A stretch of 64,000 nt of DNA from Pegoplata infirma (taxonomy: Eukaryota; Arthropoda; Insecta; Diptera; Anthomyiidae): NCBI GenBank assembly GCA_963921195.1, contig OY992539.1, positions 100,758,964-100,822,963 of the forward strand, in the 5' to 3' direction. The notes beneath the pieces were generated by a model. That model saw nothing but the letters and a program-made list of their open reading frames with translations, was not told where the DNA came from and did not search any database. Numbering within the stretch: position 1 is the stretch's first letter; each line of letters opens with the position of its first letter. The translations under genes and the position numbers were made by a program. Shown piece by piece: positions 57,201 through 60,716 of the stretch.

Positions 57201-60200
57201 AGACCCGACCCCTTGCGATTTATTTTATTTTTGGATATGTTTTATTCCTTATTAAATGCAACTTAGACACCAATTTTCAGCCTCTTATTCCAAGATGGTG
57301 TTGAGTGATCAATTTTTCAAAATGGCGAAAAATCCAAAAATCTATTTTTTCGGCATTTTTTGACCAATGATTTGAACCCCTAAATCCCTGATATGGCCGA
57401 TAAGCCGAGACACCCCAACCTTAGAATTGTCTCTTTTATATATGGGGCATTCCAAGGCAAATCACTCACTTTTAGACCCGACCCCTTGCGATTTATTTTA
57501 ATTTTGGATATGTTTTATTCCTTATTAAATGCAACTTGGACACCAATTTTCAGCCTCTTATTCCAAGATGGTGTTGAGTAATCAATTTTTCAAAATGGCG
57601 ATTTTCTCCAAAAAATTAAAAAATTGAATTTTTTAATTAATTTTGACCTTTAAAAAATATAGATATTTTAAAAAAAGTTGGACAACGTTTTGTTGGTATT
57701 TAAATGTAGTTTTAGAAAAAAAAACATGAAAAAATTATTCGAAGTAATTATCACTTATTTTTTGACGTTTAAATATTAAAATCGACTTTTTGAAAAAGTC
57801 CGAAACCTTCGATTTTTGTGTAAAAAAACTATAAAAATTCTACTCTAAATTACGCAACTTTTAAGCCATAATTCGAGATGTGGTCACAATTATTTCTATT
57901 TTTTTTTTTTTATTTTTAAAATTGCACCTTTTATTTTTTGGCACTGATTTATTTCATATGGAGCTCCAAAAAAAAAAAAGATAGATACTGACCCTAACTT
58001 ACCCTAAATATATACACTTGGAGGTAAAAATACGTCTTACAAAAATTTAGGATGATCGGACATGGGTAAGGCGTTTAGCATGGTCCTTGAAGTTTAAAAT
58101 ACGGATTACAAGAAAAAATCTGAATTTTTTTCTGTTTTCGCAATTTTTTTGGTATTTTAAGTTAAGTTTTAATTCAAGTGATTATAGAATTATGATATGG
58201 AGTAAAATGTCTTTCTAATAAGGTACTAAAAACTAAAATCGGTTGAAAATCAGCCAAGTTATTACAACTTCCCCAGGCATCTAGCGTGTGTCATAACACT
58301 TAATTAAAAAATACGAGTCTCTTTTTTCAAATTTATTGAAATTTTTTACTGTAATAACATTTTTTCATTATTCATGTTTCAGTGTAATATTTTTTTGGTT
58401 TTTCCAAATTTTAAAAAAAAAAATTTTTAAAATAGAGATTTCAAAAGGGTGTTGAAAATGCAGGCATATTTAGCACTAATTTAAAAAATGTTAGCAAAAC
58501 ACAATATGAAAAATACTTGTCATCTAATTACATTTGAACTTGAAGAATAAAAAAATGTTATTACAGTAGAAAATTTCAATGAATTTCAAAAATCGGATGG
58601 TATTGCTTAATCAAGTGTTCTGCCATATGTTAGATGCCTGGGGAAGTTTTAATAACTTGGCTGATTTTCAACCGATTTCAGTCTTTGGTACCATTTTATT
58701 CCGTATTATAATTCTGTAACCAGTTGAATTAAAACTTAACTTAAAATACCAAAAAAAATTGAGAAAACAGAAAAAAATTCATATATTTCCTTGTAATCCG
58801 TTTTCCAAACTTCAAGGCCCATGCGGAACACCTTATCCATGTCCGATCGTTCTTAATTTTTGTGAGGCGTATTTTTGCCTTGAAATGAATATATCTAGGG
58901 TAAGATAGGGTCAGTATCTACCAATTTATTTTTTTTGGAGCACCATATAAAATAAATCGGTGTCAAAAAATAAAAGGTGCAATTTTCAAAATTTGAAAAA
59001 AAAATAGAACAAATTGCGATCTCATCTTGAGTTATGGCTTAAAAGTTGCGTAATTTATTGTAGAATTTTTATAGTTTTTTACAAAAAAATCGAAGGTTTC
59101 GGACTTTTTCAAAAAGTCGATTTTAATTTTTAAACGTTAAAAAATAAGTGATAATTACTTCTAATAATTTTTTTAATATTTTTTTCTAAAACAACATTTA
59201 AATACCAACAAAACGTTGTCCAACTTTTTTTAAGATATCGATATTTTTAACTGGTCAAAATTAATTAAAAATTTTAATTTTCCATTTTTTTGAAAAAATC
59301 GCCATTTTGAAAAATTGATTACTCAACACCATCTTGGAATAAAATTCTGAAAATTGGTGTCCAAGGTGCATTTAATAAGTACTAAAACATATCCAAAAAT
59401 AAAATAAATCGAAAGGGGTCGGGTCTAAAAGTGAGTGATTTGGCCTGGAATGCCCCATATATTTTACGTTTCATGCAAATCCGTTCATTAGGGTTGAGAT
59501 ACTTCCCTTGTTAGATTTAAATTAAGAACTCTTAGAAAAAATCATTGTTATTTTTGTTATAGTTAAATTGTTATAGTTGAAATATTTTTTTTTCCAACAA
59601 GAGTTTTCAGATTTTCTGACAAATATCAGAAAATTTTTTCTCACTCTGAAATCAGTTTTTTTTTTCTTCTCTTTTTTTTCTTCTCTTCCTTTAATTTTCT
59701 TTCCTTCCCTCTCTTTTCATATTTTGGGAAATTGGGTTGTTGGGGAAATTTTTCTCATTTACTCTGCCTCCCCCCTTAGATCAGCCCTAGCTTGAGATGA
59801 AATTCCCCATAAATATATTTTTTAAATTCATTTTTTTTTATTTTTTTTTTAAGTTCTATTGTAAAGTGGTGTTAATCTAGAGTTAGGTATTGTGTACCTA
59901 GGGTTAAGTAGAGTTTATACATGACTATCGTAATGTTTTCATTTATATATTTTTTAATATAAATACACGATTTGTATGCATTACTATTCTAAACAGGTTA
60001 AGAAAAATAATACAGTTTAAGCATTTCTTTTTTTTTCAGTAAACAATATCTTTGAATTGAATCTGTGTTAGCTCGTTTCAATTTTTTTAAATTTCTTTTC
60101 TATCAAGTTTAATAAAATTTATTTTCCATTTTTTGTTTCTTTTGAGGTTATACACGTACTTGCATTGTTCTTTATAAAAGTTGGGAAACAAATAATATAT

Positions 60201-60716
60201 TTTTTTTTTTGCATATATATTTTTGTTCTTAACGAACTTGAACACCTTGAGCACTTCAAAATATTGAAAGGTAACATTATACATAACATTTCCGCATTAC
60301 ACTGAAATGCCATATAGTAAATAAAACAGAAAACACTAAAAGGAAATCTATATATTGTATTATTCCATTCACTTTTTTTTTCAATTTTATACAATCCATC
60401 TTTCAATTACGTAACAACATTGAAAATGCATTAGATGCAATTTTATTCATCTAATAAATATTTTTTAGTTTTTTCTCTTTAAAACACTATTAACAATAAC
60501 ACGAAAACAATAAAAGTATTGAAATGGAGATGTAATATTTATAAGACTTTAGTTATTAGCAATTGTAAAAACGACATAGTTTTTATTTGGTTTTATTCAT
60601 ATTGAAAACATTCTAACCTTAACCACCGTTAATGGAAATTCAAAATCCGAACCACCGACCAGGCGAAAACCCCATGGTACATTTTCAAAACGACACATTT
60701 TAATATCAATCACCAT
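18002..60716 (-). CDS. Zasp66: Zasp66-like PDZ/ZM Z-disc protein, seven exons, 3' end missing
   Basis: This entry joins 60618-60716, 38473-38624, 38097-38399, 37771-38017, 37170-37707, 32411-32730 and 18002-18219 on the minus strand. Every junction has GT...AG borders and all phases agree (0, 2, 2, 0, 1, 0, then 2 at the open end), giving 1877 nt or 625 codons plus 2 nt without a stop. Residues 3-84 form a PDZ domain with the PWGF loop typical of the ALP/Enigma/Zasp family. ZM-like motifs end exons 3 and 7, and a Leu-rich coiled coil lies in exon 5. Known members of the family bind alpha-actinin and organise Z-discs in muscle; I infer the same here. No LIM domain is seen. The choice of Zasp66 over Zasp52 or Zasp67 rests on remembered similarity of the PDZ and ZM parts and the lack of LIM domains, so the symbol is less certain than the family. 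The 3' exons lie downstream, possibly outside the window. Confidence 0.82.
18401..18941. mobile_element. Tc1/mariner-type MITE, CAGTGTG ends
   Basis: CAGTGTGACCAAAATGTG at the left, preceded by TA, and ...TATTTTGCAAAGTCCGACACACTG at the right make short inverted ends. The interior of about 540 bp has no transposase. The right target dinucleotide is TT rather than TA, so the family call is tentative. Confidence 0.5.
18942..19436. repeat. repeat fragments, no gene
   Basis: 19266-19300 matches the GC-rich core of the element at 2565-2800 (GGCCGGCTACGCAGAAAA). 19375-19436 is a mini-me fragment. The rest is unassigned. Confidence 0.45.
19437..19933. mobile_element. MITE of about 500 bp, ACACAGAAA ends, ATTGATT-rich
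   Basis: Left ACACAGAAAGAATTGAAAC and right ...AATAATTTTTTGTGTGT. Filled with ATTGATT/AATCAAT repeats, like the element at 51616-52132. It abuts a mini-me scrap (GACGGACGTGCAGACGAACAG) at 19397-19420. Confidence 0.55.
19934..20140. repeat. fragment of a GGGAC-TATGTC family
   Basis: Contains AGTGGGACTATGTC, TCGGTCATAGTCCC and GGGGATTAAGACCG, related to 45584-45770. It is a short inverted-repeat remnant. Confidence 0.4.
20149..22660. mobile_element. 2.5-kb hAT-type foldback with 8-bp target duplications
   Basis: TAGAGCACCCAT starts the element and ATGGGTGCTCTA ends it. The 8-bp direct repeat CTGCAGAT flanks both sides (20141-20148 and 22661-22668). TAGAG ends plus 8-bp duplications are hAT signatures. 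The two arms are inverted copies for about 1 kb each: for example CGATAGGTTCAGTTTTGGCACGG-type sequence near 20240 against 22550, and CATGTCTG near 20590 against CAGACATGAG near 22199. No transposase is present. Frames at 21039-21443 and 21344-21559 are inside the arms and not genes. Confidence 0.85.
22740..23790. mobile_element. foldback with repeated GCAGATAGCTCAA motif
   Basis: TAAACTATATTCAATTTGAGCTATCT (near 22831) and AGATAGCTCAAATTGAATATAG (near 23667) are inverted copies, and pairing extends to about 22740 and 23790. (G)CAGATAGCTCA recurs at about 23013, 23053, 23502 and 23665. No coding sequence. Confidence 0.7.
23791..24937. other. intronic AT-rich sequence, no gene seen
   Basis: Apparently single copy. 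ACGATCGACGATCGAT near 24200 is a small GC-richer patch. The frame at 24584-24775 is Phe/Asn/Lys low complexity. Confidence 0.45.
24938..25529. mobile_element. foldback element D, complete 590-bp copy
   Basis: Ends ACAAGGGAAGTATCTCAACC and the inverted GGTTAAGATACTTCCCTT. Arms pair over GAACCGATTTGCCTGAAACTT, then GGGGTGTCTCGGCTTATCGG and the inverted CCGATAAGCCGAGACACCCC. Other copies: 50689-51130 and 56646-59511. Frames at 25060-25257 and 25207-25452 follow the palindrome. Confidence 0.82.
26203..28139 (+). mobile_element. 5'-truncated CR1/Jockey-like LINE with poly(A) tail
   Basis: RT-bearing LINE 3' half. It ends with GGGGGCATCCCCTGAGTGTT, GGCTCAAAGT and A(12) at 28128-28139. The coding part starts after the foldback sequence at about 26203. 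No RNase H. The endonuclease is missing through 5' truncation. The boundary with foldback E shows target sequence was lost at insertion. Confidence 0.85.
26212..28071 (+). pseudogene. LINE reverse transcriptase ORF2 fragment, one frameshift
   Basis: RT motifs: NKSPGPDGV near the start, ENYRPIAICSTLSKVME, QYGFRRSRST, VALDISKAFDRVWH (motif A), NSGVPQGSVLSPTLF (motif B) and YSFADDSN (motif C, FADD variant). A thumb and C-terminal region follow. Near 27790-27800 a small indel shifts frame. The second frame carries the conserved end GELIPETRVHARSTRLSSR and GRTSRMWNKLPAEVFP, NLEKFKLNVHKHYS and a stop at 28071. About 620 codons; only one lesion, so the copy is fairly young. The first 20 codons of the open frame before 26203 belong to the foldback, not the LINE. 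Confidence 0.88.
28976..29459. repeat. fragments around foldback C-like and CCCGGG-type repeats
   Basis: GGACATTTGGTGTGGAATGCCTCATATG near 29150 resembles a terminal ATATGGGGCATTCC end. 29436-29457 is ATACCGGTATTCCCGGGAAT. No gene. Confidence 0.45.
29460..31621. mobile_element. ATCATAATATGA-rich MITE, interrupted
   Basis: The MITE proper is 29460-29705 plus 31613-31621. Left end ACACTCAGAGAAGAGATATG and right end (inverted) ACACGCAGAGGAGAGAT match. The inside is built of AATCATAATATGA repeats. A second copy is 51160-51416. The right tip is displaced by the 1.9-kb element 29706-31612. Confidence 0.75.
29706..31612. mobile_element. 1.9-kb element with CGCGAGATATCGCG tandem units, CACGGTGAGCC ends
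   Basis: CACGGTGAGCC (29706-29716) and GGCTCACCGTG (31602-31612) are inverted ends flanked by TCTG on both sides (29702-29705, 31613-31616). Inside are at least seven units of about 150 bp, each with a GCAGTTTGATTTG part, a GGTCACAAAACxGTTxACAT part, then GTAGCTGCT and a TTCGCGAGATATCGCGxAATTA box. Units lie near 29770, 29930, 30090, 30240, 30900, 31080 and 31240; the last (31310-31600) is inverted. A spacer at 30370-30880 has its own inverted ends (TTTTGCG..GGATTA). Confidence 0.75.
31622..32410. other. intron sequence with small repeat scraps
   Basis: 31640-31680 is a CCGGTACC/CCCGGGAA-type scrap. 31948-31985 (TACCCTCTATCAGAAAGTGG) is a mini-me tip. 32140-32410 seems single copy and leads from the exon-6 donor. 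Confidence 0.45.
32411..32730 (-). CDS. Zasp66: Zasp66-like exon 6: Q/N-rich acidic segment
   Basis: Acceptor tattctgacag|AC and the strong donor AAAAG|gtaagt bound 320 nt (phase 1 in, phase 0 out). The two leading bases complete the split Asp codon from exon 5. The 106 residues are low complexity: HENDDENKDIKQNDNETEN, a KQQQQHQDQDNK run and NRNNNNNS, ending in MEEEQKLKKQK. Good splice sites and correct phases support it; composition alone would not. It may be an alternatively used or lineage-specific exon. It lies 4.4 kb from exon 5 and 14 kb from exon 7. Confidence 0.78.
32731..33592. other. intron sequence between exon 6 and the nested gene, no gene seen
   Basis: Mostly AT-rich and not recognised as repeat. 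The pyrimidine tract upstream of the exon-6 acceptor (minus strand) is at 32736-32760. Confidence 0.45.
33593..33770 (-). mobile_element. mini-me-like fragment upstream of the nested gene
   Basis: TATACCCTCCACTCTAGCG tip, TTGTCATTCCGTGTGTAAC, AAATATTGGTCTAGGACCCC, TCGATTTTAAGTCGATCTAGC and GTCCGTTTGTCTGTCTATCT appear in the standard order. It ends where the leader of the nested gene begins and could contribute to its promoter, which is speculation. Confidence 0.65.
33924..34640 (+). CDS. nested two-exon gene of 156 aa with GRP and basic motif, unknown function
   Basis: Join 33924-33942 and 34189-34640. Exon 1 is ATGGAGAAAAATGTCGAAG with donor gtgagt; exon 2 follows acceptor tttttccag, and the split Gly codon keeps frame. 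The intron is 246 nt and an AATAAA lies near 34660. The 156-residue product starts MEKNVEGEIAAICKYFFSYI, has a Cys-containing helical region, then KSKPGRPQLTFLSKSARTKR, and a C-terminus with Ala-rich and basic parts. The pattern GRPxxxF...S.R.KRR is one I associate with uncharacterised repeat-derived arthropod proteins; that is recollection, not proof. It lies opposite to, and inside, intron 5 of the Zasp66-like gene, about 150 nt after a mini-me fragment. It may be a real gene, a domesticated element, or part of a transposon. Confidence 0.55.
34666..35820. mobile_element. diverged mini-me-like copy with expanded minisatellite
   Basis: 34980-35130 (ACCTTAAATCCACGTGTTGA, CGTTAAACAAGC, TTGTCACTC) is homologous to 41600-41690 (reverse) and 46300-46380. 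From 35748 ACAAGTGAGAGTG..GCCGAATCTTTTATACTCTCC resembles the other tip. The middle is the minisatellite at 35195-35640. Confidence 0.5.
35195..35640. repeat. T-rich minisatellite, TTTTTTTTCATCAAA units
   Basis: About 30 imperfect units of T(7-10)CATCAAA or T(7-10)CATAAA in tandem. It sits at the place where the 41.5-kb and 46.4-kb mini-me copies have short TTTTTTGAGTGTAAAA arrays. Apparent Phe/His open frames here are artefacts. Confidence 0.8.
35821..37169. other. intron 5 sequence near exon 5, no gene seen
   Basis: 35990-36380 is related to 10490-10860. 36930-36965 (CACTTACGCAAGCATGAGTGAGCGTGAGC) is a scrap of the TCAC-rich hAT family at 42737-43194. The rest is unassigned. Confidence 0.45.
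37170..37707 (-). CDS. Zasp66: Zasp66-like exon 5: Pro/Glu-rich segment and coiled coil
   Basis: Acceptor aatttttcag|ACATTT and donor GAAG|gtattt bound 538 nt (phase 0 in, phase 1 out). The first third is Pro/Glu-rich (QPPKEPTPPPVVEPEPEPEA). The middle is highly acidic. Then comes a helical heptad region, EEELALERQLADVQRQLAAL, continuing LDAVTRQLADLLPTF, a likely coiled coil. It ends in a charged tail. The reading frame runs on into the intron for about 20 codons, but the donor and the phase match with exon 6 define the end. Confidence 0.85.
37771..38017 (-). CDS. Zasp66: Zasp66-like exon 4: basic, Ser-rich segment
   Basis: Acceptor tttctatag|G and donor CCACCA|gtaaga bound 247 nt (phase 2 in, phase 0 out). 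The start reads IFPKPGVC, joined to the G ending exon 3. It continues with MSSDVLRTLNEDATKTKAEK, a WTTFLQKPDRPIPKSK stretch, and ends with a basic Ser/Arg run, SAPRSRSVSPAPP, which is a likely phosphorylation-rich spacer. The intron before it is 79 nt and the one after it 63 nt, typical of flies. Confidence 0.88.
38097..38399 (-). CDS. Zasp66: Zasp66-like exon 3: acidic linker and first ZM-like motif
   Basis: Acceptor aaatttcag|A and donor ATGGG|gtatga bound 303 nt (phase 2 in, phase 2 out). After a Glu-rich start it carries an EPEPEPEP run, then RPCSVLSEDTERKLVEEEIA and AVLSGESEVLKEHNTMG. The last part, IAxxLSxxxEVL...TMG, aligns with the end of exon 7 (IAxxLSxxxELI...TLG) and resembles the ZM motif that in this family binds the alpha-actinin rod. 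Conservation of this stretch, in contrast to the low-complexity linker, supports real coding. Confidence 0.88.
38473..38624 (-). CDS. Zasp66: Zasp66-like exon 2: second half of PDZ
   Basis: Acceptor tttttactag|GTTACC and donor CAAAG|gtatga bound 152 nt, phase 0 in and phase 2 out. It encodes VTEGSIAEQAGLQAGDVIVR, then IND, LTHDET (start of the alpha-B helix) and GNVFFLGIQ, completing a PDZ of about 82 residues. Intron 1, upstream of this exon, is about 22 kb; the intron after it is only 73 nt. A Penelope-like retroelement begins about 14 nt upstream of the acceptor, so the usual branch-point region of intron 1 is transposon sequence. Confidence 0.9.
38640..39410 (+). pseudogene. Penelope-like RT C-terminus and GIY-YIG endonuclease
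   Basis: In frame from GAA at 38640: INWYSKETASGR and VINTARNLIERVLKISD match the end of Penelope reverse transcriptases. After a Lys/Asn-rich linker comes VPYIPGLTDN. The nuclease follows: VVYEIRCKGNNEELCDQVYI then GTTKRALSTRIGEHKMDI, with the Y...YIG, Arg and EHK pattern of Penelope-type GIY-YIG domains; a C..C pair precedes YIG. AMHMISSHHAPDF is the next conserved part. The frame is intact over 257 codons, but the catalytic RT core is absent, so it cannot be autonomous. Confidence 0.85.
39481..40746. mobile_element. 1266-bp MITE with perfect 22-bp TIRs and TA target duplication
   Basis: TIRs begin TGGGTGAAATCAAAAAATGT and are perfect for 22 bp (39481-39502, 40725-40746). TA flanks each side, as in Tc1/mariner elements. 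Inside, GTAAACTCCGTC occurs five times in one orientation (39663, 40061, 40216, 40231, 40554). There is no transposase. It interrupts the 3' region of the Penelope-like element. Confidence 0.85.
40872..40915 (+). ncRNA. hammerhead-ribozyme-like motif of the Penelope-like element, degenerate
   Basis: CCCCAGAAGAATTCGAC, an A-rich loop, then ATCGACGAAACGTCGGG. CAGAAGA stands where CUGANGA is expected, TCGA/TCGA can pair as stem II, and GAAAC-GTC fits the GAAA core and stem III. Penelope-like elements are known to carry hammerhead motifs (Cervera and de la Pena 2014). The second core base is A, not U, so cleavage is doubtful. With the MITE excised it lies about 200 bp after the stop codon, the right place. 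Confidence 0.4.
40951..41327. other. intron sequence, no gene seen
   Basis: AT-rich, no repeat relation recognised. Confidence 0.4.
41328..42210 (+). mobile_element. mini-me-like element, 883 bp
   Basis: ACAAGTAGAAAAGTTAAATT start, GCCGAATC..ATACCCTCCAC, a TTTTTGAGTGTAAAA mini-array (41490-41610), two related blocks with TTTTGAACCACTGGACCGAT (near 41725 and 41905), the GACAGACGGACG microsatellite, ATCGATCGAGGATCATG core, GGCCCTAGACCAATATTTCG and the tip TATACCCTCTATCACTAGAGTG. Confidence 0.82.
42008..42075. repeat. GACA/GACG microsatellite inside the mini-me-like element
   Basis: Starts as ACAGACAGACAG and passes into about nine GGAC repeats. This is the (GTCY)n tract that is typical of mini-me elements, read on the other strand. 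Confidence 0.85.
42211..42728. other. intron sequence, no gene seen
   Basis: AT-rich. CTTTGAGAGGCATCCTCAGG near 42372 and AAAATCAGCAGATCCCC near 42650 are GC-richer patches without coding signals. Confidence 0.4.
42737..43194. mobile_element. hAT-type MITE, 458 bp, TCACGTGA-rich, 8-bp target duplications
   Basis: TAGAGATGGGC (42737-42747) and its inverted copy (43184-43194) are flanked by GTGCATTT (42729-42736 and 43195-43202). Subterminal parts are packed with ACTCACACTCACG and CACGTGA boxes. Pieces of the same family are at 36930-36965 and 45050-45150. No transposase. Confidence 0.88.
43203..44467. repeat. AT-rich repeats, no gene
   Basis: 43380-43790 iterates 'cagaatctgana(a/g)tttttctataaaaaaa', related to 9850-10080. 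A C/G patch (GGGGGGCACGTGCCCCCTG) near 44034-44052 is a small perfect inverted repeat. 44090-44340 iterates ACGAAAATCTTTCGTAAAATAAACG. Confidence 0.5.
44468..44571. mobile_element. 104-bp Harbinger-like MITE with TAA target duplications
   Basis: GGGTCTATTCACATCTGAGG and the inverted CCTCACATGTGAATATACCC make nearly the whole element palindromic, with inner pieces TTGTTTAAACAAG and CGTTCGAACG. TAA flanks it (44465-44467, 44572-44574), which fits the PIF/Harbinger TWA target. Confidence 0.72.
44575..45810. repeat. mixed repeat fragments, no gene
   Basis: 44690-44770 CCCGGGA-type scrap. 45050-45150 TCAC-rich hAT fragment. 45290-45335 is a terminal fragment of the ATATGGGGCATTCC foldback family (GTGAGTGATTTGGCCTGGAA). 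45584-45770 has AGTGGGGATTATCG, CATAATCCCCATGGG, GGGCATTATGGCC, related to 19980-20060. Confidence 0.5.
45811..46660 (-). mobile_element. mini-me-like element, 850 bp, opposite orientation
   Basis: Reverse orientation relative to 41328-42210 and collinear with it: tip TATACCCTTCACTCTAGTG, AATATTGGTCTAGGACCCC, ATCGATTTTAAGACGATCTA, GTCCGTCCGCC microsatellite (short), two GGTTCAAAAGTTATGAGC-type blocks, the ACACTCAAAAAAAATTTT array (46380-46500), and AATTTAACTTTTCTACTTGT at the end. Confidence 0.82.
46661..48531. other. intron 1 sequence, no gene seen
   Basis: Partly unrecognised, partly weak repeats. 47270-47400 has a mini-me-like scrap (GGGCCGACACTTTTGGAGGG). 48080-48120 holds a dense CAGTCAGTTTGTCAGTCTGA run. 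No splice-bounded exon found on either strand. Confidence 0.45.
48532..49748. mobile_element. MITE with ACTGTAAAGTTA ends, first copy, interrupted
   Basis: Same family as 54508-55116 in inverted orientation. Ends are ...CACTAAAAA..ACTGTAAAGTTAGC and GTTAACTTTACAGTTTTATT..GAGTGT. The unit is palindromic with TTAGTTAA/TTAACTAA pieces. The mini-me-like element 48729-49349 is inserted in it. Confidence 0.8.
48729..49349 (-). mobile_element. mini-me-like element, 621 bp, with empty-site evidence
   Basis: TACCATCCACTTAGTGATAG tip, TTGTCATTCCGTTTGTAAC, GGTCTGGGACCCC, GTCCGTCTGTCCGTCTGTTC, and CGGCAAGGCCGAATTTAAC, TTTTTTACTTGTTA at the end. The uninterrupted MITE at 54508-55116 shows the empty target ttttttA|Ttagttg. 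No bases are duplicated, and insertion lies between A and T, as in Helitrons. Confidence 0.82.
49749..50688. mobile_element. diverged palindromic repeat, no gene
   Basis: AGCGATTTTGGTCCACAGATGC near 50022 and GCATCTGTGGACCAAAATCGC near 50288 are inverted. Pairing extends to about 49910 and 50410 (ACTGCTGAACCG.. against ..GGTTAAAAAG). Centre near 50160. Flanks are AT-rich. Confidence 0.65.
50689..51130. mobile_element. foldback element D, second copy
   Basis: GCAAGGGAGTAACTCAAACC start, GAACCGATTTGCATGAAACTT, GAGGTGTCTCGGCTTATCGG inside, and CATAAGGGTTTTTATACTTCCCTTGT at the end. Shorter than 24938-25529 and more diverged. The frame at 50819-51049 is palindrome derived. Confidence 0.75.
51160..51416. 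mobile_element. ATCATAATATGA-rich MITE, intact copy
   Basis: ACGCAGAGAGGAGTTATGAT at the left and, inverted, ACTTAGAGAAGAGATATGAC at the right. Shares AAGAGCGTCATATTATGATT with the interrupted copy at 29460-31621. Confidence 0.75.
51616..52132. mobile_element. MITE of about 517 bp, ACACAGAAAA ends, ATTGAAT-rich
   Basis: ACACAGAAAAAAATAAAAAT and ...ATATTATTTTCTGTGT ends. The body iterates TTTAATTGAA and AATTAATTGA. Related in style to 19437-19933. Confidence 0.6.
52133..53105. repeat. repeat fragments, no gene
   Basis: 52790-52945 is the inner and terminal part of a foldback C copy (GAACGGGTCATCAAAAAAATC, AAGTAGTGTCCGATTCGGCA-like, ATGCCCCATAT at the end). The rest is AT-rich. Confidence 0.5.
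53106..53171 (+). CDS. candidate 66-nt exon on the plus strand, unassigned
   Basis: Pyrimidine-rich acceptor TTTCTTTTCTTGTTTTAG and consensus donor TTG|gtaagt bound 66 nt. In one frame it reads IQICCTSCFAYKDNHSKILV then NL; a second frame is open too. No partner exon on the plus strand was found nearby, so this could be chance. Confidence 0.2.
53590..54300. mobile_element. palindromic repeat with ACAGAGTTTT motif
   Basis: '(t)taacagagttttctg(c/t)taaaatacagatttaa' occurs near 53653 and 53776, and 'acagagtttt' variants near 53999, 54160 and 54232. ACACTCAAAATAGTAACTCTG near the left end and CAGAGTTAATGTAGAAGTAA near the right suggest inverted ends. Boundaries approximate. Confidence 0.5.
54508..55116. 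mobile_element. 609-bp palindromic MITE, intact copy, 29-bp TIRs
   Basis: Ends start ACACTCAAAAAAATAAAACT and match perfectly for 29 bp in inverted orientation. The interior has CAGCTGAATTTTTAGTTAAA and TTAGCTGAATTCAACTAA. It gives the empty site for the mini-me insertion in the other copy. No target duplication is evident and there is no coding sequence. Confidence 0.82.
55279..56337. mobile_element. foldback with ACACCGCTCAAC ends
   Basis: ACACCGCTCAACAAATCGAA at the left; right end inverted ACACCGCTCAACACTCATTT. Arms pair: CCAAATCTGTGCTCCAAACTT near 55370 against TTTGGAGAACTGATTTGAAATC near 56248. A 223-bp direct duplication lies in the right arm. Confidence 0.78.
55841..56286. repeat. 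223-bp tandem duplication in the foldback arm
   Basis: ACCAAACGCAATAATTAG starts at 55841 and again at 56064; the two units differ at only a handful of positions, for example tttctttg versus tttctatg and gacgtgatgg versus gacttgatgg. The duplication is more recent than the divergence of the two arms. Confidence 0.85.
57049..57600. repeat. tandem duplication (about 274 bp) across the junction of two elements
   Basis: Unit 1 starts at GGCTGAAAAATCC (57049) and unit 2 at GGCGAAAAATCC (57324). Each contains the tail of element D's arm (GATATGGCCGATAAGCCGAG), the ATATGGGGCATTCC end and the CCGACCCCTTGCG block. Because both host and guest sequences are duplicated, it arose after the nested insertion. 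Confidence 0.82.
57167..59459. mobile_element. foldback element B, complete 2.3-kb palindrome with ATATGGGGCATTCC ends
   Basis: ATATGGGGCATTCCAAGCCA begins it and TGGCCTGGAATGCCCCATAT ends it. Arms pair almost end to end: GACCCGACCCCTTGCGATTT against AAATCGAAAGGGGTCGGGTC; the TACCCTAAATATATAC block; GGACATGGGTAAGGCG against CACCTTATCCATGTCCGATC. Centre near 58440. The flanks are ATAT-rich, so the exact target duplication is ambiguous. Confidence 0.82.
59512..60617. other. 5' end of intron 1, no further gene seen
   Basis: Runs from the exon-1 donor leftward. AT-rich with poly(T) tracts (59640-59700 has TTTTTCTTCTC). The frames at 60087-60406 are Lys/Asn/Tyr-rich low complexity. No transposon recognised. 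Confidence 0.45.
60618..60716 (-). CDS. Zasp66: Zasp66-like exon 1: start codon and first half of PDZ
   Basis: ATG at 60716-60714 sits in a caaaATGg context and begins MVIDIKMCRFENVPWGFRLV, followed by GGSDF. The PWGF (residues 14-17) and following GG form the carboxylate-binding loop of Zasp/ALP PDZ domains, which fits a PDZ at the extreme N-terminus as usual in this family. The exon has 33 codons and ends AAG|gttaga, phase 0. The next exon resumes with V-T-E-G-S, exactly the expected PDZ continuation. No 5' UTR intron or promoter could be placed upstream; a TATAAAA-like string about 20 nt before the ATG is too close to act as a TATA box for this start. Confidence 0.88.

Larger units (their letters stand above)
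56646..59511. mobile_element. foldback element D, third copy, carrying a nested 2.3-kb foldback
   Basis: ACAAGGGAAGTATTTCAACT start and GGTTGAGATACTTCCCTTGT end. The left arm and inner right arm run to 57166, where the nested element begins in the AT-rich stretch; the outer right arm resumes at about 59460 with TTTTACGTTTCATGCAAATCC. Frames at 56768-57182 are palindrome derived. Confidence 0.82.
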
